From contig JBOZIK010000001.1 of NCBI GenBank assembly GCA_051453625.1, positions 190,492,512 to 190,556,511 of the forward strand: a DNA stretch of 64,000 nt, given 5' to 3'. Under the pieces are notes generated by a model. The model had not been told where the DNA came from and ran no database searches. It worked only from the letters and a program-made list of their open reading frames with translations. The translations under genes were made by a program, and so were the position numbers. Positions 58,335-64,000 of the stretch are shown piece after piece (the first letter of the stretch is position 1; the number at the start of each line of letters is the position of its first letter). The stretch is from Welwitschia mirabilis. Its lineage: Eukaryota > Gnetophyta > Gnetopsida > Welwitschiales.

Positions 58335-58835
58335 TCTTGAGGGGTCAACTAAATTTGTTAATCATACCTGAAGCAGATAGAAAATAAACTACATCTAGAG
58401 GGATCAATCAGATTTTTGATGTCGTCGACTGAACTTGTAACCTCAATAACCATTATCCCTAAACCAAATGACAAGGGATCAACTAGATCTTTATGGGGTC
58501 AACCAGATTTGAGGACCTAATAAACAATATCCCTGGACTTAATGGAAGGAGTTGACCGAACCTATAACAGGGTCGACTAGATCTGTGAACCAAGAAATAG
58601 TACTCCTAAACTAATTGTCAAGGGGTTGATCAGACCTGTGATGGAGTCAACCATATTTGAGCACTGTGCAGCTGGTACGCTTAAGCCGATCATTATGGGA
58701 TTGACCAGACATCTGAAGGGGTCAACCGAACTCAATACTAAAAACTAAAAAGAATTTTATCAGGAGGATCAGGTGACTGAATAATGTTGCAGGCAATTAA
58801 ACTAAGGTCAATTGGACCTAGATTGGGTCAACTAG
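58335..58835 (+). repeat. GGGGTCGACC-type doublet array in the 3' LTR
   Basis: Counterpart of the array at 52525-53005. The same pairs are visible near 58395/58420, 58470/58495, 58550/58570, 58620/58645, 58690/58715 and 58805/58825, with independent base changes. Confidence 0.75.
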
Positions 58836-59206
58836 ATAAGGAGCCATAAGAAATTAGAGTGATCGAAATTCTTACTTGGGTGACCTGTGTAACTCATGGC
58901 ACCATATGAGTTTGACCGAGATTTTGAGGGATTGATCAGACGGAACGGAAGTAAAATTTTTTAATCATTATGTAGTTGTTAGGTAGTCATTTTCTAGCTA
59001 TTTATAGCCATTGGAAGTGCATTTTAAATGTAATAAATCCTAAAATCCTTTCAATATAAATAGCTAAGATATAGATGACCAAAGAATTTTTTGGAACTAT
59101 CTTCATTTGGGTGAATCTATTGAATCTAAAGAATCAAGCATTATAATATTGTGACTTTCACTGTTGTATCTTGGCATCTAAAGAAGATCTATCATTAGCA
59201 TCATCT

Positions 59207-59306
59207 NNNNNNNNNNNNNNNNNNNNNNNNNNNNNNNNNNNNNNNNNNNNNNNNNNNNNNNNNNNNNNNNNNNNNNNNNNNNNNNNNNNNNNNNNNNNNN
59301 NNNNNN
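59207..59306. other. Assembly gap of 100 N with 19-bp duplicated flanks
   Basis: The 19 bases at 59188-59206 are identical to 59307-59325. The 5' LTR shows no extra sequence here, so nothing appears to be missing. Confidence 0.9.
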
Positions 59307-59457
59307 TCTATCATTAGCATCATCTCTACATTTAAGGTTAGATTAAGAGATTCATTTATTTTACATTTATAGGAGAGGAGCTCCATCAAATCTACTGAAT
59401 CAAGAAAGAGTGATATTCATGCTCTAAAGGAATCATTACATCACTACCTTGCTTTGT

Positions 59458-59590
59458 AAAAGGTTGAGACTAAGACTTGAAAGTTTGTTCAAAGGTTGAG
59501 ACTAAGCCTTGAAAAGTTCATTCAAAGGTTGAGAGTAAGCCTTAAAAAGTCCATTCAAAGGTTGAGACTAAGTCTGAAAAAGTTCATTTG
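59458..59590 (+). repeat. 33-bp tandem repeat, four copies, in the 3' LTR
   Basis: Same unit as at 53522-53653 (aaaggttgagactaagcc followed by ttgaaaagttcattc), also in four copies. The array was present before the element inserted. Confidence 0.9.
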
Positions 59591-59709
59591 TAAAGGTTAC
59601 AAGTAAACCTAGAATACTTGATGGAGTAACGAAGATCTGAGATCTAAATTGGGGATAAGCTGATCATTGAGAGTGGAGTAGGAGTTTTCCTGAATCACTA
59701 TAAATTCAG

Positions 59710-60303
59710 NNNNNNNNNNNNNNNNNNNNNNNNNNNNNNNNNNNNNNNNNNNNNNNNNNNNNNNNNNNNNNNNNNNNNNNNNNNNNNNNNNNNNNNNNNN
59801 NNNNNNNNNNNNNNNNNNNNNNNNNNNNNNNNNNNNNNNNNNNNNNNNNNNNNNNNNNNNNNNNNNNNNNNNNNNNNNNNNNNNNNNNNNNNNNNNNNNN
59901 NNNNNNNNNNNNNNNNNNNNNNNNNNNNNNNNNNNNNNNNNNNNNNNNNNNNNNNNNNNNNNNNNNNNNNNNNNNNNNNNNNNNNNNNNNNNNNNNNNNN
60001 NNNNNNNNNNNNNNNNNNNNNNNNNNNNNNNNNNNNNNNNNNNNNNNNNNNNNNNNNNNNNNNNNNNNNNNNNNNNNNNNNNNNNNNNNNNNNNNNNNNN
60101 NNNNNNNNNNNNNNNNNNNNNNNNNNNNNNNNNNNNNNNNNNNNNNNNNNNNNNNNNNNNNNNNNNNNNNNNNNNNNNNNNNNNNNNNNNNNNNNNNNNN
60201 NNNNNNNNNNNNNNNNNNNNNNNNNNNNNNNNNNNNNNNNNNNNNNNNNNNNNNNNNNNNNNNNNNNNNNNNNNNNNNNNNNNNNNNNNNNNNNNNNNNN
60301 NNN
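59710..60303. other. Assembly gap of 594 N where the paralogous LTR has about 25 bases
   Basis: The left flank ends at ...aaattcag and the right flank starts at cttttagtcatt. In the 5' LTR the matching words are only about 25 bases apart (53771-53797). Either about 570 bp is inserted in this copy or the gap is mis-sized. Confidence 0.8.
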
Positions 60304-60495
60304 CTTTTAGTCATTATTTCTTTACTTCCATTATTTTCATATATCATGTACATTTTAGATTAGTTCATCATTGTATGCAAGTTTTGTTTAAGATTAGATT
60401 CATTTAGAATATTGTGAAGGAATTTTTTAAAGAACCTATTCATCCCCCTTTTTCTCCACCATCCTCTGCCCAGGGTTCTCGATCCTATCAAGACT

Positions 60496-61925
60496 AAATT
60501 TTGATTCTAACGTAGTGGATCTACCTAGCACATACTTGAGATTTCATCTAATAGATTCTAAGAATATAGTTAACATGTGGTGGAAATTTATAGAATGATT
60601 TTATCAAATATTATGAGTATGGTTTGTAAAATTATTATCACTAAAAGGAATGTGTAATAAATTAGAAGTTGCATGCAGTTGATTTAATTAAGTAGAATTC
60701 ATCATTAAACTAGTAAAAGATATGTAAATCACAAGCAAACAAGGGTATAGAATAAAGGTGTTAAAAGCATTTATTCATTTATTTTGTGGCATGTAGGGTT
60801 TTATAAAGGAAGATATTAAAAACTCATACAATCATTATTAAATTTGATTAATGGAAGCACACAATAAGTCATATTTTTTTAGTCATATGCCTTCGAAACT
60901 TATGCAGGAAGAGAAACATGTATATTTTTCAAAGCCTTCCAAACCTAATATAAGGTGAATAGAATTTTGCTTTAATTCTTAAGATATCTTAAAATTGCAT
61001 GGGCTTTATTCTACTTAAAGTAATCAATCACATAACTAAGTGGAAGCATGCACAGTATCTTTATTAAAGTTTGTAGTTTATAGGCCAAGTCAATTTATTT
61101 TTAAATTATTAATCCCTGACTCCAATATATATATCAATAATTAATGTATTTCTAATCTATTTATGTAATGATTTTTACTATGTATTAATATAAATGTAAA
61201 AAGGCTATACATAATTAGTTTAGTGACTTTGTATCTATTACTCCTTCATCATTGAATAATTAGGATAAGAAGCTAGATGACTAGACCTAGACCTATATCT
61301 ATTATTGATAATATTACATCCTTTTTTCCCATGCATCCCTAAGGTAATGAGTATTTTCAAGATGGAGTCAAGTCTAATTTAAAGACCATAGTGCAAATTA
61401 GACTTGTGGGAAGTTAATGTGGAAGATATGGAATAGGATAGTTGCATGCCTTATGCTATTTTTATTTTATATGAAGATCTCTAATTCATCTTCTTATAGC
61501 ACATAGTTAAGCATCCATTATAGACCTAATAATATATTTTTATAAAAAGAAAAAAAACAAAAAACTAAACCACAGAAACATGAACTAGGAGAGCTAATAG
61601 AAAAGGATGTTGCATATTTATGAAATTGAAGCTAGTCTTTTTTCTTTTTTTTTTCTAATTCATAAAAACCTAGTGATCTATTTTCTAGAAGAAATGTGCA
61701 TGGCAAAAGTCTAAAAGATGTCATCTATAAAGTTACCTAGTGACCTAAATTTTTATAAAACTTAAAACAATTTAACCAAATTATGAGATTTTATGTTTTA
61801 TATATTTTGTAAGTTTTTAATAATATTATAGTCTCAAAGTTAACACATCTAAATCTGTAGAAGAAGTAAAATAGTATCACTTGAGTAAGTTTTCTTTGCA
61901 GAAATGCTTTTCTAATATTGTTTAA
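60496..61925. other. Unassigned AT-rich sequence
   Basis: No coding frame, repeat pair or RNA gene is recognised. Confidence 0.5.
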
Positions 61926-61929
61926 ATAA

Positions 61930-63250
61930 AATTACATCTTTATGTTTGTATTTCTCCAAATCCTTCGGAGTGATTTCTATTTTATAATTATTAAAATTAT
62001 TTAGGATCTCAATAATAAATATGTTCATGTTCCATTTTTTAAACCAAATCCTTTCCTAATAAGACTAATCTTTTCTATGATTGACATGAAATGCCGTTTT
62101 ATGAAATTTATCAATAGTTAAATTTAAAAAATTATGAATATGAGCTATAAATGAACAGATATCTTTTACCCCCAAAGGCATTAATTTAGCTTTAATAAGC
62201 ATAATATCATGCTTTATTTGGTATTTAATTTTAAATTATTCTAATTAAAACTATTTTTAAACTTCCTTTACCTTTTTTTAGTGTTTACCTACTAATCTAA
62301 GATTCTAAACAACATAATCATATTGAACATACAAACATAAAATCATCTCTTTTTTAAATTTGATTTTCAAGGAAAATAAGGCTCTCATCTTTCTAGTGGT
62401 TTTTTGAGTAATGCACTTATTTCATCTAGAATCGTTAAAGAACTCTAATTTTAAGTATTTAGAGGATAAAATAATTTTAACATATTCATTTTCTATTTAA
62501 AAATAAAATTTAGTATTACATATTCTATAAACCTCAACTTTGATTATTTTTTAAACACTCATGTTTATTTTAAATCAATAATAAAATTTATTTATTAGTA
62601 TTATTTTATTTTAGAAATTAATGTAACATCATCTGTAAAGAGAAAAAGGTTTATAGGATATTTCCTTAGTTATATAGAATGACTAAGAGAGATTTCATTT
62701 ATCTAAGCCTCTAATTCATTAATAACAATTTCAAAAGTATAGGGGAGAAAGGATTAACCTTTCTTAATACTAATAGAAATAGGAAATATCACACTTGCAT
62801 AGAACATTATCTATAAGCTAGATACATACCTCTCTATAAAACTTCTAAATTACAAATAATAAAATTACTAGAGTTCTAATATTCAACACTTATCGCCAAG
62901 GTTGATGCTTGATGAGCAAATTATATGCTTTAGAGAAAACCATAAAATAAATTATTTGTCTTTTTATTTATACCTATACCTTATCAATAATATGCTTTAA
63001 GGTAATAAGATGATCTATTATATAATGATATTATTGAAAGCCTACTTGAGAAATTACCCAAAGTCTATTTTTCCATGTTTATTTACCAGTTTTTACTTTA
63101 ATGATAATTCCTAGAAGTTTTTTAAAACTATTGCTAATTGCAATCAATCTCAAGTTACTGAAATCTAATTTACTTTCCTTTTAAACAACATAATTATCCT
63201 TATAATACATCATTCTATGTCAAATCCAAATTCTAACACATGATAACTAT
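61930..63250 (-). pseudogene. LINE reverse transcriptase remnant, minus strand
   Basis: Read from right to left, the segments follow non-LTR RT order. LDFSNLRLIAISNSFKKLLG (about 63170-63110) matches family ..SNYRPI...S...K.... Next are QVGFQ and DHLITLKHIIDKV (about 63040-62985), then IIYFMVFSKAYN (62920-62955; family ..FVDFSKAFD). IKKG, stop, SFLPYTFEIVINELEA (about 62770-62710; family ..GV.QGC.LSP.LF...INDLE) comes next, then LFLFTDDVTLIS (62616-62645; family LYADDV..), where both catalytic Asp survive. A C-terminal stretch with KYLKLEFFNDSR follows near 62450. Stops and small frameshifts abound. No tail or target duplication could be placed. Confidence 0.75.
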
Positions 63251-64000
63251 ACTATTTATTTGTGATTTAGATAGTTGAATATCTTGATTTTGATTTGTTA
63301 TGATTTGTTAATTGAATTATCAGCTTACTTTCTCTTATAATAATTATAGCAATTGTATATAATGAAGAGGATTTAATCTATAAAATTAATTAATAAATCA
63401 TTAAATTAATGATTTTCTAAATAAATATCTTAAGAATCATAAAATTCTAAAAAACGTATATTAGTAATAGTAGATTATTTTTCCCCTTCTTTCCTTCCAA
63501 GTCTTGATTTTTAATTTTCTTTACAACTAGTATGAGTATTTATATCAATATATCAATGGATACAACTTTTCAACATAATTAGTAAATAATTAATCAATTT
63601 AAATATTTTGCTAATTTCTTTTTAGGACTATGTATTTAAGCTTAAACATATCATAATGAACCATAAAATTACACTAGTTGTATGCTAGAATTAAAGCTTT
63701 AATATTTAAAACTTTAATAAATAATGTTATTAATGACCACCAAAACATAAATATTACTTCATTTTTATCACTTAAGCAATACTTGTATCATGACATGTTC
63801 ACTTTTTTTAATTGATAAAAATCTCATAAAATATTAATTTCATGATCAATTGTATAGCTCATCTAATTTATTATCTAATATTATGGATAATCATGAATAA
63901 CATGAATATTAGAGGGGGAGGATGTTGAAACTAAAATTTTTTATGATCATAGTGTCATTTCCTTACAACTATAACTATCACAATTGCCCATATGAATAAT
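63251..64000. other. Unassigned AT-rich sequence to the window edge
   Basis: Nothing recognised. It might contain further 5' parts of the minus-strand LINE ORF2, but no endonuclease motif is seen. Confidence 0.4.

Larger units (their letters stand above)
52366..60490 (+). mobile_element. SIRE-like Ty1/copia element with Pol missing and an extra ORF
   Basis: Two LTRs (52366-53964 and 58178-60490) in direct orientation bound 4.2 kb of internal sequence. A Met-tRNA-type primer site follows the 5' LTR. Gag and protease lie in one frame (54030-55994), then comes a promoter-like segment (56190-56570) and an extra ORF (about 56580-57571). A polypurine tract (58165-58177) precedes the 3' LTR. Integrase, RT and RNase H are absent. 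Gag with a coiled coil and two zinc-finger-like segments, and the protease wording WYLDSxCSRHMS, point to the SIRE/Maximus lineage. Confidence 0.85.
58178..60490 (+). repeat. SIRE-like copia, 3' LTR (contains two N runs)
   Basis: It starts tgttaaattatg and ends ggttctcgatcctatca. Subtracting the two N runs and the 19-bp duplicated flank leaves about 1600 bp, almost exactly the 1599 bp of the 5' LTR. Near its end it has about 20 extra bases (tttctccaccatcctctgcc, 60450-60469) absent from the 5' copy. Confidence 0.9.

Noticed and set aside
59706-60353. Minus-strand open frame of about 215 codons
   Set aside because: It is made of Ns in the 594-base gap inside an LTR.
1-64000. tRNA, rRNA or intact host protein-coding genes
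   Set aside because: No cloverleaf with intact A and B boxes was seen apart from the SINE-like insertion. There is no rRNA-like stretch, and no multi-exon host gene with recognisable domains.

Overview
The window looks like gene-poor, repeat-dense plant nuclear DNA. It is strongly AT-rich, has nine runs of N, and holds no gene I would call intact. Nearly everything recognisable is a decayed plant transposable element: Ty1/copia and Ty3/gypsy LTR retrotransposons with Met- or Asp-tRNA-type primer sites, and LINEs whose ORF1 has the plant DUF4283/zinc-knuckle layout. The elements sit inside one another. Decay is mostly C-to-T and G-to-A: frames stay readable but Gln, Arg and Trp codons have become stops, as expected after long cytosine methylation. 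I cannot name the species; a large-genome angiosperm is the safest statement.

Layout. 57-2708: an imperfect 2.65 kb palindrome. 2709-6180: unassigned AT-rich DNA with an (AG)19 microsatellite beside a possible minus-strand promoter. 6240-6798: an unrecognised decayed coding stretch. 7524-about 9960: the 5' two-thirds of a plus-strand L1-type LINE. About 9960-15627: a minus-strand Ty3/gypsy element (family G) lacking its polymerase, with two partial LTR copies beside a gap. 16240-32729: a plus-strand family-G gypsy element whose 5' LTR is split by a complete but dead minus-strand copia element (17535-24310). 32735-41765: remnants, including a copia gag, a gypsy tail with its 3' LTR and two tandem-repeat tracts. 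41771-49915: a second family-G element with a perfect 5-bp target duplication, a protease but no polymerase, and a probable tRNA-derived SINE in its 5' LTR. 52366-60490: a SIRE-like copia element with 1.6 kb LTRs; it keeps gag and protease, lacks integrase, reverse transcriptase and RNase H, and carries an extra ORF behind a promoter-like segment. About 61930-63250: a minus-strand LINE reverse transcriptase remnant.

No gene set here works together as a host pathway. What can be read is a history of insertions: family-G elements arrived, one was later hit by a copia element and another by a SINE. Two unrelated LTR elements carry an ORF of the same plant-transposon-protein type in place of, or in addition to, normal polymerase genes. 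Several N runs appear to be assembly artefacts, because their flanks are exact duplicates or because a paralogous copy in this window shows nothing is missing.
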